A stretch of 64,000 nt of DNA from Tranzscheliella williamsii. Its lineage: Eukaryota > Basidiomycota > Ustilaginomycetes > Ustilaginales > Ustilaginaceae. The position numbers and the translations under genes were made by a program. The stretch lies in the NCBI GenBank assembly GCA_023212725.1, contig JALBYF010000010.1, positions 248,001-312,000 on the forward strand, read 5' to 3'. Shown here in pieces: positions 45,582 to 57,862 of this stretch. Each line of letters begins with the position of its first letter. The first letter of the stretch is position 1. The notes beneath the pieces are model-generated. The model was not told the DNA's origin, did not search any database, and saw only the letters and a list, made by a program, of their open reading frames with translations.

Positions 45582-48530
45582 TCAGGCAGATGCTGCAGCA
45601 GGAAGCGAAGATGTTTCCTCTTCAGTGACGACCGAGTAGCCGGAGTTGGCCAGCTGTTCTGAAGGGTCACCTACGACGGCGACTACGACCGAAATGTCGT
45701 CGTGTTTACCGCCAACATAGTGCAGGCCTTCTTCCATGGCTCGTTGCTGGAAAGGCGAACTGACGGCTCGTGAGTCCTCGGAAACAGCCTTGGCGCGCGA
45801 GCAGAGTGCTTCCGAGACTAGCTGTGGAGAGAAGTCCTCCGGGAGCCTGTAACTCTGGGCATTGGTGCGAGGGTCGGCCTCGCTGCCAGCTTCCGAATCA
45901 AGCAAATCTGCTTCGCCTTGCTCAGAAGAGGATGGCGATAATGGCGGCGGGGCGAACTTGAGCACCTCCTCGACAATATCTTCGTCAAACAGGTTATCGA
46001 CGAGACCGTCGCTACCGACAATGATGATATCACCCTTTTGGACCTTGACTGTCCATCTACCGGCATCACGGCGTGGCTCATCCCAGTCGACCTCGTCGCC
46101 GTCATCTGCTGACGACGATTCTGTAGACTTCGCTCCCGCCTTCTGAAAAGCAGGATCCGATGTACCAAGCGGATTGGGCGCATCGTCATCAAGATCGTTC
46201 GAAGCACCGGACTGCAGAAAACCATCGCGCGCTAGCGTTTGACTTGCGGCCAGGGTGACGCTCTCGGCGGTATGGCCCATCATGCCGAGTTGGACAGGGA
46301 AATTGAAGGAATGCTGCTGCTCGGTCGAACGAAAGAGCAGCTCTCCCGCCCGGATGATCAGCAAAACGCAGTCGCCAAGGTTAGCAATCCGCAATTCATC
46401 GCCGCGCAGCACGGCGATTAAGGCAGTGGACGATCCAAGGATGCCCTCCCTTCTAGAAGCCCGAACGCACCGCTCCCAAGCGGTATGCATGACTTCGACA
46501 GGATCCACGGTCTCCCACTCCTTGAGTATTTTGCCGCTATCAGCAGCCAGCTGATCCGTATCGAGGCTGTCGAACTTGCCTAACTCGGCGGCGCAGAAAT
46601 GCATTAAAAGGCGCGAGAAGAGAGCGGGGTCGGCACCAGCACGCGACGCCCATCCACCGACTCCGTCAGCGACGCCAAGGGAATCAGGTCGTAGGAAGTA
46701 GGAATCCTCGCCCACCTGAACAGACTCCAGCCGATCTTGTACGATGCGACCATGCTCTCGAATTGGCGAATTGAGGCCCAAGCGACGCCCGTCTTCTGCG
46801 GTGATGGTGTCACCTCCTAGCTTCTGTTTAGAATTGGATGGGCCACTGGGGGAGGTTGAACCTGTAAGAAAGTCGGCCGCTGCGGCCAACATGCCAACGG
46901 CGCCTGTACGAGGTGTAGTCTTGGGCGGCAAGACGGCCTTTTTGCCGTTACCACGAACGGCGGCCCACGGATGCCGTTTGGGAATACCATAGGCGCCATG
47001 CTCGAAGGTATAGCTAAAATTGTGATGCTTTGTTGCCGTGAAGGAGCGCGCCCAAGAAGGAGGCAAGCCAGGATGATCAGAAGAACCGGATGGGGACGGC
47101 GACGCCGAGGCTTCAAGTGTGTCGAGGCTGCTTCGGGGGACATGGGCGGAGCTTGCCAACAAGGATGTAGAGCCAAGCAACGCGGCGTCCAGCTGACTCA
47201 GAGGCTGCTGCACGGGGAGATGCGTAGGTGTACTCGAACCGCTGCTGTGGCCGCTGGAATTGTCTTGTTTAAAGGTAGAGGTAGCCAGATTTGGACGTGT
47301 AGAGATGGTGGAGGAGGACGACTGTGAGGAGTTCGAGGAGGATGAAGAAGACGAAGAAGAGTCACGGGACGATGATGACGAGGACGAAGAGGAGGATGAA
47401 TGGCTCTGATGTGACGAAGGCTGTCCAGGATTGCCATACGAGTCGCACGATGGCGAGGGTTGCAGACCGTGTTGCGTGTCGGAGGAAGGGGCTGGCAAAC
47501 CTACAATTGAAATAGCAGCGTTTGCTTTGGTACTCCGGCTAGACTGATCGGATAAGGGACTGTCGACTACCAATTGAAAAGATCTTAGGTCGTCCGCTAG
47601 TAGACCCGATTCAAAGGGAATAGGATCGTACTGCTGCTGAAAACTTGTGGTACGATAGGTGACATCGAGAGGAGCTCGGGAGGTTGAAACGGAGGAGCTG
47701 GATGCAGTGATCCGCCATAGGGGGACATAATCCTTCGTCATGTCGGTATTCGCTGCAGCTGCGTGCGATGGGCCGGATGGGGAGGTATGCTTGGGCTTGA
47801 GAGGCATACATGCGGTTTCGTGCGGTGAGGCTGTGATGTTGCTGCTGAAAGAATGCGCTGCAGCGGCATGGGGATAGAAGATATGAACACCACGACTGTG
47901 GGGCGGATAGTGCGAGCGAAAGTTTTTGGCCGAGTGACTGTCGAGCAGAGGATGGGAGTGATGCAGACCATTGAACCTGGTCATGTGTTTGGCTGCGACG
48001 ACAAGGGCGGAGGCGGTGGTTGCGGCTGTGAGAAGGGTGTACGAAGGCGGCAGACTAGTGTCGCTGGCAACCAAGGAAGAAGAAAAGGAGCGGTTGTCGA
48101 TATCGCGGGTGAGTTGAGGAAAAGCCTGGTGAAAGTGCTGCAGCTCAAGGGGCTGTGATCCGTCATGAAGAGCCTGCTGAATGCCATCGATAGGGGTGGT
48201 GCACTGGTTGGCACTGTAAGGCTCATCGTTGCGCTGATCGGGTAAGGGCTGCGCTGCTGCGAGCGTTCGCCGAGCAGCATTGTTCGCAGCATTGTTCGCT
48301 GAAGAAGGGAACGGAAGTGGTCCAATGAAGGGGGCAGACGAGGCTGCTTGAGTCTGCGAGGTACTGGCAGCCGAAGTGTTGGAAGCATAGGTATGCTGAA
48401 CCGGCGCCAGTGCCGACGACGCTGAGCGATGCTGATGTGTGCTCCTATTGGCCTGGGCTAGAAGAGAGGTGGAACGGGCGGAAGCAGCTGCTCTTCTGGC
48501 AAAGAGCGCATGGTTAGGGAATTTGGACAT
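45582..48530 (-). CDS. PTC7: PP2C-type phosphatase, PTC7 family
   Basis: 982 aa from the ATG at 48530-48528 (MSKFPNHALFARRAAASARS). The basic, Ala/Ser-rich N-terminus suits a mitochondrial presequence. The C-terminal third is a PP2C domain of the PTC7/PPTC7 (SpoIIE-like) type: LGVADGVGGWASRAGADPALFS with the metal-binding Asp, LGDCVLLIIRAGEL, KVQKGDIIIVGSDGLVDNLF and KHDDISVVVAVV. Yeast Ptc7 is a mitochondrial phosphatase that activates coenzyme Q synthesis. Oddly, about 600 residues of low-complexity sequence precede the domain, with a Ser-only run (about 47310-47420), where the family is usually around 300-350 aa. The open frame upstream to 48647 is probably leader. Confidence 0.85.
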   Translation of the reverse strand: MSKFPNHALFARRAAASARSTSLLAQANRSTHQHRSASSALAPVQHTYASNTSAASTSQTQAASSAPFIGPLPFPSSANNAANNAARRTLAAAQPLPDQRNDEPYSANQCTTPIDGIQQALHDGSQPLELQHFHQAFPQLTRDIDNRSFSSSLVASDTSLPPSYTLLTAATTASALVVAAKHMTRFNGLHHSHPLLDSHSAKNFRSHYPPHSRGVHIFYPHAAAAHSFSSNITASPHETACMPLKPKHTSPSGPSHAAAANTDMTKDYVPLWRITASSSSVSTSRAPLDVTYRTTSFQQQYDPIPFESGLLADDLRSFQLVVDSPLSDQSSRSTKANAAISIVGLPAPSSDTQHGLQPSPSCDSYGNPGQPSSHQSHSSSSSSSSSSSRDSSSSSSSSSNSSQSSSSTISTRPNLATSTFKQDNSSGHSSGSSTPTHLPVQQPLSQLDAALLGSTSLLASSAHVPRSSLDTLEASASPSPSGSSDHPGLPPSWARSFTATKHHNFSYTFEHGAYGIPKRHPWAAVRGNGKKAVLPPKTTPRTGAVGMLAAAADFLTGSTSPSGPSNSKQKLGGDTITAEDGRRLGLNSPIREHGRIVQDRLESVQVGEDSYFLRPDSLGVADGVGGWASRAGADPALFSRLLMHFCAAELGKFDSLDTDQLAADSGKILKEWETVDPVEVMHTAWERCVRASRREGILGSSTALIAVLRGDELRIANLGDCVLLIIRAGELLFRSTEQQHSFNFPVQLGMMGHTAESVTLAASQTLARDGFLQSGASNDLDDDAPNPLGTSDPAFQKAGAKSTESSSADDGDEVDWDEPRRDAGRWTVKVQKGDIIIVGSDGLVDNLFDEDIVEEVLKFAPPPLSPSSSEQGEADLLDSEAGSEADPRTNAQSYRLPEDFSPQLVSEALCSRAKAVSEDSRAVSSPFQQRAMEEGLHYVGGKHDDISVVVAVVGDPSEQLANSGYSVVTEEETSSLPAAASA

Positions 48531-49820
48531 GTTCAGCGCTATGGTAGATGTAATTGCGTCGGTAGTGGGCCGATTTTTGTTCACCGGTTCACGCCCTGAG
48601 AAGAGTAGCAGACAGCGGAGCCTCGCTTTCAGCACGATAACCACCACTCAGGCATACAGCATGCGAGCGTGGCGCGGGCGGAGGCTCCCGAATGCCGAAG
48701 CAACGTCGGAATCTGGCGCGCTATACACCTCTGGAAGGAGTTTGAAAGCGCCGATGGCGGGAGTGCCGAACCGGGTGGAACGATCGTGCAGACGTGATGG
48801 CGTAGAGGATCAAGTTGCGCAAGGGCAATGAAGCATCGATTGGATTGCGATCGTGATTGGTGCGCCGTGGCTGCATTCGAATTGAGATAGCGATAAACGA
48901 TTCCACGCCTCCATTTCATTCTTTTCCATCTGTAATTGTTGGCACTACCGCAATAACTGGGCAAGCTCGTGGGCAAGCTCGTGGCCAACGACGTCCAGCT
49001 GACAATCACATTACTATAACTAGTACGTGTTATGCAGGGTAGACAGAGTTTGCATATATAATAGTCGTAAGGATTATTCACCGACTTCAGCTAGGGGAAA
49101 TACACTCTCGGATGGATTCTGAAGTCGAGTTCAAGAACGCAGGAATGTGCGTGCTGAGGGTGGAATCTTACAATTATTCTGAGCTCAGTTTCAGGGTCTC
49201 TAGATGGGTTCGGTTCGGATCCTACCGAGGCCCCAACGTCGTCGTGCCCCACACTGCCCCCCATCAGCTGTTCAACAGGGACGCTGCTCCGAACGCTTCA
49301 GGACGTAGCTGATTGAGTTTCGGTCGTTGCTTACCACTTTGCAATAGAGCAAGGAGGCTGGCTGTGGTCGTGGTTTGACTTTGGACTTTTCCAGGGCCTG
49401 AGTTGTAAAAGTCGCAGTGGCCCGAGTCCACGATTAGAGTTGTGTCGATACGCATCTAGAAGCTCAGCTCCACTTCTAGTCAACTTGTTGGTGCTTGTTC
49501 CGACTTCGGCTACGCCATCGACTTTCGGCTCGTCTCATCTCTTCCTCGTCCATCTTGCTCCGTCACATCTTTCTCTCCATCTTCACGCCAACTCTGCTTG
49601 TCTGGCCTGGCCATTGCCGCCCTTCAACCAAGCGCTTACTCTTGCATAACAACTCTCTGCCTCGCCACATTCACACGTTTGGCAGCTGCATCCGCCGCTC
49701 GACTCGGTCTGTTTAGGGTTGGACGCTCTACCGCGTCGCTTTGTCGTGATTACAAGTCAAGCGACTGCAGAAGCTTCAGCTTGGTTGCCTGCTTTTCCAC
49801 CTGTAACTCGCCACAGGCAC
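48531..49820. other. Divergent promoter, PTC7 / C2H2 regulator
   Basis: No gene recognised. The right half (about 49480-49720) is C/T-rich, consistent with the regulator's leader. Confidence 0.4.
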
Positions 49821-52800
49821 ATGCTCGCAGTGAATCTGCCCTTTCGACAAAGCCATACCATCACAGCTCCGCGTTCAGCTGCGCGCCAGCCTCGCCCGCA
49901 AGCTCACTCTGTTCCGCAGCTGCATCGACACGGCTCCGTATCGTTTCACTCCACTCTCAGGTGGAACACAACCATCCGCGTCCTTCCATATAGCGATCCA
50001 CAAGCCGATTCCTTGAACCATCATTACACCCATCCGTCGTCGACGCCTGTCAGCTCGCCTGGGCCCGCTACAGCACCGTTCTCTCCACTATCCACCTCCG
50101 AAGCTGTTCTCACGAGCAACAGGTCAGCCATGGTGCGCAAAGAATCGTCTTCGTCCGAAATGAGGTATACTTGCGACCAACCCGGCTGTAGCAAAGTGAG
50201 TTTCATTGCCTTCTCCAGTTTAGGCGTCGATACAGTTGCGCAATCTTTGGCTGGCCCTGTCTTACCCATTCCCTTTCCCTCCCGCCTTTGCGATCATGAA
50301 AAAAGAGCTACTCTCGACCCGACCACCTTTTGCGACACAAACTTAACCACGACCAGGCTCGGGTTCTGTGCTGCAATCAATGCGATCGCACATTTGTACG
50401 GCAAGATCTTCTGATTCGACATCTCGAGCGTCATGCTCTTCGAGGCAAGACCCTTGGCAGGTGGTCCAATAGATCCAAAGAAGACAATGAAAACGATGAG
50501 GACATGCCAACCTCTAACTCTCCCCACAAACACTCTTCAAGGCCGGATCGCCGGCCGTCATCCTCTGCTGGCGCCACATCACGTCGTCAGGATCCATCCC
50601 AGTTCGATCGAGGCGATGATAGTTCGCCGGATGATGAAGAGATCAATTTCAGTGTCGGAACCAATGCTCCCCTCCCTTCTAGGCACGGAGATTCTGTAGC
50701 GCCTCCACCAGCTCACTATGACCCGGTCGCAGGTAATGGAAACCCTCGTCCTCTTCCTCCTCCTCCTCCTCCGCCTCATCATACTTGGTCAAGCCTAGGA
50801 CCGAATCAGCTTGAGTCACCTCCCACGTCACGTTTCGGCAGCCATGCATCCTCTTTCCCGCCCCCTAGCTCCTGGCCAGCACCAGAAAGCACAGCTATAT
50901 CGGCGAATATGCCCGTGTCTTCTCCTCCGCTCAAAGGACCGGAACAGTACTCTAGGCCTCCTCCCGCACACTACCGTCAGGCGCCTTTCGACGCCCATCC
51001 TGTGTCGTCTCATACAAACCAAGCCAGCCCTTATTCTGCATCGACGTACAGGGAGGGTTCCATCTGGGCAGACACTCAAGCAGCACATGTACGATCGCAA
51101 GGCGCCGGCCATGCAAATCCCCCATCCTCTACACCAGGTGGAAATCCCTTCCGCTGGCTGCCTCCCGAAGACATTGCCCCGTCGGGCAGCTATGCTCCTC
51201 CACCCTCAGCCGCTTATTTATCCACTTGGACCGGCTCCACCGGCGATCCACATCAAACAGAAGCGAATCATGCCTCCATCCCTATGGCTGATATGGACGC
51301 GCTCAGTGGGCCCAGGCAAGCCTCAACTATACCGTTGCCCAATCAAGACATATTTCCATTCGCACCCACAAACGTTGATCACTCGGCTGATTATGGCTGG
51401 CTCTTCGATGGTGTAGACCCTTTCGGCACTCCTTTCGCTGGCTTTCGCGGACAGGCCGGCAGCGTTCGAGCGCCTCAATCACAAGCGTCTGCCTTCTCTC
51501 CGAGCAGTTCGGATGGTCTTGGCGGATTCCTTGGCAATTTCCATGGCTCCCAGAATGGCACGGGTCATGGCGCAGCAGCAGGAGATGCCTCAAGTTTTGG
51601 TCGTGGTATGAGTTCCGATGGTGTCCTCATGTCAGGCAGCGAGGCCGAGACCCCCAATGCGCTTGAGGACCTGGCCTATTTTGCCAGCTTGCAAGCTGAC
51701 ATCCCAAGTCGCGTCACTTACCACCTCGATCCGGTCGCGCACCATCGATTGCTCGTCTTTCTCCAGTCGGTTAGCGAGCTCCCAAATTCGCCGCTTTTCA
51801 CACCCTCTGCTCTCAGGTGCTACATCTACCTCTTCTTTATCAAGTTCAACCGGCTTTACCCTCTCATTCATGAGCCCACGTTTTCGGCCAGCACGACCGA
51901 TCCGATGTTACTCAGCGCTATCATTGTGATCGGCGCACACTTTGCAGGTATGCCTGCGCACGATCTAGCCGTCCGAATCGCACAAAAGATCTGGGGAGCT
52001 ATCGTCAGCCTTGAAGACTTCCGTCCAGCAAGAGCGACCTTACCTATGCTACAGGCGCTTGTCCTCACCGAGAGTTTCGGCAAGATGATGAGCACCCGCC
52101 CTCAACACGAGATGGCGCATCTTTTCCACAATTTCATTGTCACGCTCGCCAGACGAAATGCCGTTTTCAACGCAAGCGTTCTCAATCAAATGCAATCCGA
52201 CGACTCAGAGGACGCCTGGAGAAACTGGGCTCGCGAAGAAGAGAAGAAGAGGATTGCCCTTTTCGAATTTATGCTTGATGCTCAGCATGCTACTGTCTTC
52301 CGACATATCCCCTCACTCTCCGCCTTTCAGATTCAATTACTTCTGCCTTGCAGCGACGAAGAGTGGAACAAACCCACTCCTGAAGCTTGGTACAAGCATC
52401 GCAGACGCACAGGCTACAAACCCCCCGGTCCTTTCATCCCAGCGTTGAAGGCTTGCCTCAGCCCTGGAAAGACGCCTCAGGAGATCGACGCTTTTCCCCG
52501 CTTTGTGCTACTCCATGGCCTGATGAGCATTGCATACGATCTGCAGTGGAAGCAAAATGTTCTGCTTGGGGCTGAGACCGATAGTGGTATCGGCAATTGG
52601 AAAGATCGATTATCGGCCGCCTACTCTTCGTTGCAAGCTCGGATGGATATTGCTTACATCAAGGCCGACGAAGACTCCAGCGTCCGACTCATTCATCGTG
52701 CGACCCCAAGTCTCGTGACAGCGGCGCAAATAGCCCTCTTTGCCGACATTATCGATATTCAGATCTACGCAGGCTTGCCGTCAGTGTTGGGACGTTTCAT

Positions 52801-53800
52801 TGATCGCGCCACTTTCAATGCATCGCGACGATCCGTCAAGGACTGGGCAAGGACTTCGGATAGCCGTACCGCTGTATGGTACGCTGTCAATTTCCTCCGC
52901 ACGTCCTTGCTGGGCACTGGGAGCGAGCCATATGGTAGCGTACAAACATTCCGTGCTCCTGGTACCGCGGCACCTGAGGAGAGCCAAGACTCAACGGAGC
53001 GCACCTTCAGGCCGGCCAGCGGGTCTGCACCGCGAAAATCTTCGGATCGCGAACTTGGCCTGGACGAAGTGCTGCATCATCGTTGGTGCCAATATCTGTG
53101 TGCCCTGGTCATTTGGGCTTATGGACATGCGCTCGCAACACCTCGCCATGCTGCGGCGAATGCCACACCCAGCACAAGACCTAGCTCAGCGCACCAGCAG
53201 AGCCTTCAGCCTACGCCGTCCAAGTCTCTGCAAGCATGTGTCTCAGACGAACGCAGTCACTCGGCAGCTCCAATAGAAGAAGCTGGCAAAAGTGAGTCTC
53301 CTCAACGGAATTTCGCGCCCAAATCCGAAGGGATCGAGTTTCTGGAACGAATGTCCACGAAAAGCACCGAGGAGATCGCCAACGTAGATTGCAAATGCTA
53401 CACCAAGGGCGTCCTGGAGATAGTGGAGCGAGAGGTCCGCAGTTCCCGCTGGGAGCTTGGAAGAGAAGCGTCTGGTGTGCTGCGCAAGCTGATTGCCAAC
53501 CACTCCATGCCAGTTTGGGATCGGTCCTTGCAAGCAGGAAAAAACGCGGTGTACAACAGCGCTGCTCCGGCGCGATCAAGTCATCAGGACAGTTGCCCAC
53601 CCCGCGGTTCTTACACCCAGCCAAGCCTGTCGCATTCTGCGGGCCCAGTGAAGGACGACCCGGAGCTCTCCAAGGTCGAAGGTCCGATGCTGCCTGGTGT
53701 CTCTACTGTCTCTACATCGCCAACAGCGGTGAATGGCAAAGCGCCACTCCGCCCGGACCAGCAGGTGGTATCATCAGACCGACGCCTAGCCGATCGTTAG
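49821..53800 (+). CDS. C2H2 zinc-finger transcription factor with fungal TF domain, 2 exons
   Basis: Exon 2 is 50306-53800. Exon 1 ends at 50195, with a GTGAGT donor and an AAAAAAG acceptor. It starts at ATG 50130 (1,186 aa) or the in-frame ATG 49821 (1,289 aa). The intron cuts inside finger 1; splicing rebuilds CDQPGCSKSYSRPDHLLRHKLNH (C-x4-C-x12-H-x3-H). Finger 2 is CNQCDRTFVRQDLLIRHLERH. A long Pro/Ser-rich spacer (including a run of eight Pro) leads to the fungal-specific TF domain (about residues 480-800: YLFFIKFNRLYPLIHEPTFS; EEKKRIALFEFMLDAQHATVF). A nuclear regulator of unknown targets. It shares architecture with the gene at 57863. Confidence 0.87.
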
Positions 53801-54189
53801 CATCCCAGCCCACACATGGTCCGTCTTCGCCAAACACGGCATTCTAACACCGGATTAATGCTGGCAAGACACGCCGTCAAATCATCTGGATGCACACCCT
53901 GCTTGTTGCTCTCTTTTTCCGTGTTTGTCAGGTAGTCTGCTGTTGTTTTTAAAGACTTGCTGACACGCAATCAATGCACAAAGGCTGTGTGAACATATTT
54001 CTGGCACAGCACTCGCGTCTGTTCCTTCCAATATTATGGAGAGTGCTCGCAGTGCTGGCAAACCCGATGGAAGCGATGGAAAGACATGATCTAGCCGCGT
54101 GTCGTACAGCTGCAGACTGACGGCATGAGTTTTGGTTTCGTGGTGCGCATCTGTAGTGGTACACGATGGGCGCTTGGGGAGGAAGGGCA
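53801..54189. other. Convergent 3' region
   Basis: Between the stops of the C2H2 regulator and STE24. No gene seen. Confidence 0.45.
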
Positions 54190-55792
54190 CTACTTGTGCT
54201 TGCCAGACTCGGCACGGATGCGCTGAAGAGCATTCAGCCGTTCAGCCAGGGTAGGATGCGAGTAGTGGTAGGCAGAGAACAAGGGGTCGTGATGCATGGT
54301 AGAGAGATTTTGGATGTGCAGTTTGATGAGCGCTGTGCCAAGCAGGTCAATATACGGTTCCTTGTTGTGAGGATCGACTTTAACCGTTGTATCCACTTCG
54401 GAATTGTATTGCGAAGCGGCAGACAGCTCGGACGGCGTTGGGCCGGGTCTCTCGAGCGAGGCGGCGAATCGGTCCGCCTGATATTCCATACTGCGGACAG
54501 CGGAATTGAGCAGAAATTTGACCAAAGCGTCGGTGGGATTCAATACCAGCTGGAAGAGCTCCAGTCCAATGATGATCGGAAGATAGTTGAGCATGTCAGA
54601 CGCCGAAGTGCCGGCAACCTTCTCGAACAGAGTGGGACCGACTTGGAAACCGAAGGATCGATAGAGCGAAACATTGTTGATGAAGAGGGTAAAAAGGCTC
54701 ATTGTAACCCAAATCTGAACCTGCGACAGAATGAGGAGCTTTGTGGGATCGTTGTTGGCGTAGTGACCTAGTTCATGCGCAAGAACTGCCTCAATCTCAT
54801 CTGGCGTTGACTTGTCGATAAGGGTGTCAAAGATGACAATGTGCTTATTGCCTCCTGGAATGACGCCAAAGAAGTAGGCGTTGGAGTGAGATGAGCGCTT
54901 GCTGCCATCGATTACGTAGATGTGCTTCAGGGGGAATTTGAGAGAAGAGGCAAGAGCTACTACTCGATCGCGCAGAGCGCCTTCGGGCAGAGGGGTCAAT
55001 TTGTTGAAGAGAGGCTGAATAACGGTGGGATAGAGAACCATGGCAATGATCTGGAAAGAAAAGAGGAAGAGAACAACATAGGTAACGAAGGAAGAGCCAG
55101 CCCAGCGGATGATCCATAGCAAGGCGGCGATCAGTGGAGCGCCAATGACGAAACCCAGCGCCCATTCTTTCAGGGTATCTGTTACGAAGCTGGCAGTGGT
55201 CCAGCGCGCGGGAGGATTACGTGGGAGGTAGGAATGGTTCGTCACGTCAGCGACAGCGGCGAGAAAGGTGGAGCAAGGGGACGAAAGGGCGCACGACTCA
55301 CGTTTTGACGGTCATCTTGTTGAAACCGTGCCTTTCCTCAATGACAAAGTTGCGATACAAAGTGAGAGGCATACTGGGAACTTCTCGGAGAACAAACATG
55401 ATCATCATCCAGAGGATGGAACGGGGGATCTCGCTGTCGACCTGTCCGAAGTTATTGAGGAGGGATCCGGCCATAGTCCAGCTCCAAGCATAGATGTCAT
55501 AGTATACCAGAGCGACGCTCATTAGCTGGCCCACAGCGGACGAGAAGAATCCGAAGCGAGCCTTGTCTTTGCCGTAGGTTTGGGATTTGCGGAAGGTACT
55601 TAGATCCACATGGCTGGCTAAGGTGGCGGGCGGGGTCTCAAGCTTGTAGAGGCGGTACTGGCGTAGCGATAGGATGGTTTCGAATCCATAGACAACCCAA
55701 AGGAGGGCGAGAACAAGCTGTTTCCACTGAATTGTGGGGTTGTCGAGCGAGGATTGCAGCAACGCAATGCGCTCTTGCAGGAATGAGAGCAT
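54190..55792 (-). CDS. STE24: CAAX prenyl protease 1 (zinc metalloprotease), 2 exons
   Basis: Exon 1 is 55792-55302 and exon 2 is 55189-54190, joined across a 112-nt intron (GTGAGT/GCCAG) to rebuild HGFNKMTVKTFVTDTLKEW, giving 496 aa. Several transmembrane helices are visible. The zinc site is HELGH (302-306), with the third ligand in MEYQADRFA. These are Ste24 features. It is an ER-membrane protease that trims farnesylated CAAX proteins, including the pheromone precursor in fungi. The length suits the family (about 450-500). The upstream in-frame extension to 55963 is probably leader. It is flanked by two C2H2 regulators. Confidence 0.95.
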
Positions 55793-57862
55793 GGGTGTGG
55801 CCGTAGTCTCTTCTCGCCAGACAATGCTGCGGAGTTGCACTAGGGCAGCGGGCGTAGGATGAGGCCACCGAGAAAGAACGAGTGAATATCGAAGACGAGT
55901 GCAGAGTGTGTGCGACGACAAGGAAGAGGTGAAGGAAGAAGCAGGATAACAACACCCACCCACGCGCCGGCCAGAAAGAGAGGCAAGAGCCTAGATTCTG
56001 ACTTTCTTGCGGCTAGATAGCAGATCGACTCAAGCTACGCCAAAGGCGGCCGATGCATTGCATGCAATCGCGATACTTCTGACCTCACTAATCACGATTG
56101 GTTTGCTCGAGGCTATCCATCATGGCGACGTCCCACCTTCAGGATCTTCCCACACCTCGCCAGCGAAAAACTGGAATGTGATTAATGTGTCCGACGACTC
56201 CCAAACCAGTCCATTCATGATTGAACGCGTCACAACCAGTTTGTACGTGTCGCAACTCAAGATGAAATAGCTTAGTCGAATCACGATCGTATCCTAGACG
56301 CAAGAAAGTGTGAGTACGAAAGTGGGGGTACAAATGGCCCTCCACTTCCTGTTATTTACCTTGGACCGCGCCTTTGTGCTGGCGCGCATGCGGGATGCCT
56401 GCGAGACGCGAATAAGTCACAGTCAAGCGCATCGTCAAACAAAGCTGCAAAAGGTGGGTGCAGAAATAACGGCTCGTTCCGCTATTGATGAGTTGGTGAC
56501 TGCGGCAAACAGCGGAGCCCACGGATTCATTACAGTCACAGCCTCTATTGCATCGCTGTCTCTGTTCTGTTTTCGCCGTGAGCCGCGCTTCACACCTCAT
56601 CGATTGGTCGCCCATCATGCCCGCGCAGCCAAACAGACCGATCGTGGATCCTCGCCATCGGGCTATGTCTCAACCACTTGGAAGGTTGGGTCAGTCTCTC
56701 ATTAACCTCAGCAATGTGATGCCAATAAGAATGATGTTGGCGTTCTGTTAGAGGCTTTTGAAACGGGTGCGTCCCAGCAATTTTCCCGGCCCCACCGACT
56801 CACCAATCCCACCTACAGAGGCTAAGCTGCTTGGGCGCAACATCGCAAGGCTTGCACCAACAAGAGTACCTTTTATGCACGCTTTGACTACAGCCCCGGC
56901 CAACGGGGTCCTGAGGTTGCCAGGAACCGTCGATAACGTGATCAGAAAGGTCCTTTGTGATTCTACGTATTGACGTGATCGGATACGGATGCTATCTTGC
57001 AGCTTCAAGTGTTCTCTACCGAGCGTGGTATAAAGACTGAGTGTAGCAAACGCTGGTGAGCGTCGTTCCTTGTTACGACACCGTGATAGTCCTTCAAGCA
57101 GAAAGCAGTGCATTTCCGTCCCACAATTCTCGAATTGCGCTCCCTTCCCTCGCCAGTATATGCAGATTCTGCAATGTGTTGACCTCGTCCCAATGGCCAG
57201 CAACTGACCCACCACAATCTCCTTCCGTGCCTACGATCACTCTCCCTACATTTCCGCTCCATTACTGAATTGGAGCGGCAACTTCCAGTTGCCTTCCATC
57301 TTATTGTCCCAGGCGAGAAGAAAGGGATAAACTCCTACAACGCCCCGCTCCAAGGTTTAGGTTCGGTGGGACTTTCTCCTCTCCACCTTTCATATGACTG
57401 CCCGGTTATTCGTAAGCCTAAACCAGAGCTTTATATGGTTCGCCGGTCGAATACTTATGTCCCATCCTGTCATCCGCAAGCCTTGACATTGGCATCCTGA
57501 CACAGGTGCTCAACTGGTCTCCCTATGCTCGCAGACATGGTGCACGGCTCACTTTCCCTTGCATCGTCTAGATGCAGCTCTTGGTGGGGACAAAACAGCA
57601 CAAAACAGCGCTAGGGGCAGCTTTGCTGCGCGCCCTAGCCCGCAGCAGGGCTTCGACTTCATACCGCCTCCCGTTGGAAGGAATGAGGGCCTATTATTTG
57701 CGGCCTCCAGTCGCTTGCTTCTTAAAAGACCGATTTATCTCCTGTCCTACACTGTCCCACTTTGTTGACCCTACCCACAACTCTGTTGCGCTTTCTCATC
57801 GAGGTGCATTCTCCGCCTCCGACCGCGAGAAGCGTTTAACAAAAAAAAAAAAAAAAAGTGCC
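55793..57862. other. Divergent promoter, STE24 / C2H2 regulator 2
   Basis: 2.07 kb with no convincing gene; frames up to 155 aa carry no recognisable motif. It ends in an A17 run directly before the second regulator. Confidence 0.45.
57841..57857 (+). promoter_or_regulatory. A17 tract 5 nt before the start codon
   Basis: Seventeen consecutive A, then gtgcc, then the ATG at 57863. If transcribed, it is a poly(A) leader, which can bind poly(A)-binding protein. If not, it is a nucleosome-excluding promoter tract. Confidence 0.6.
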
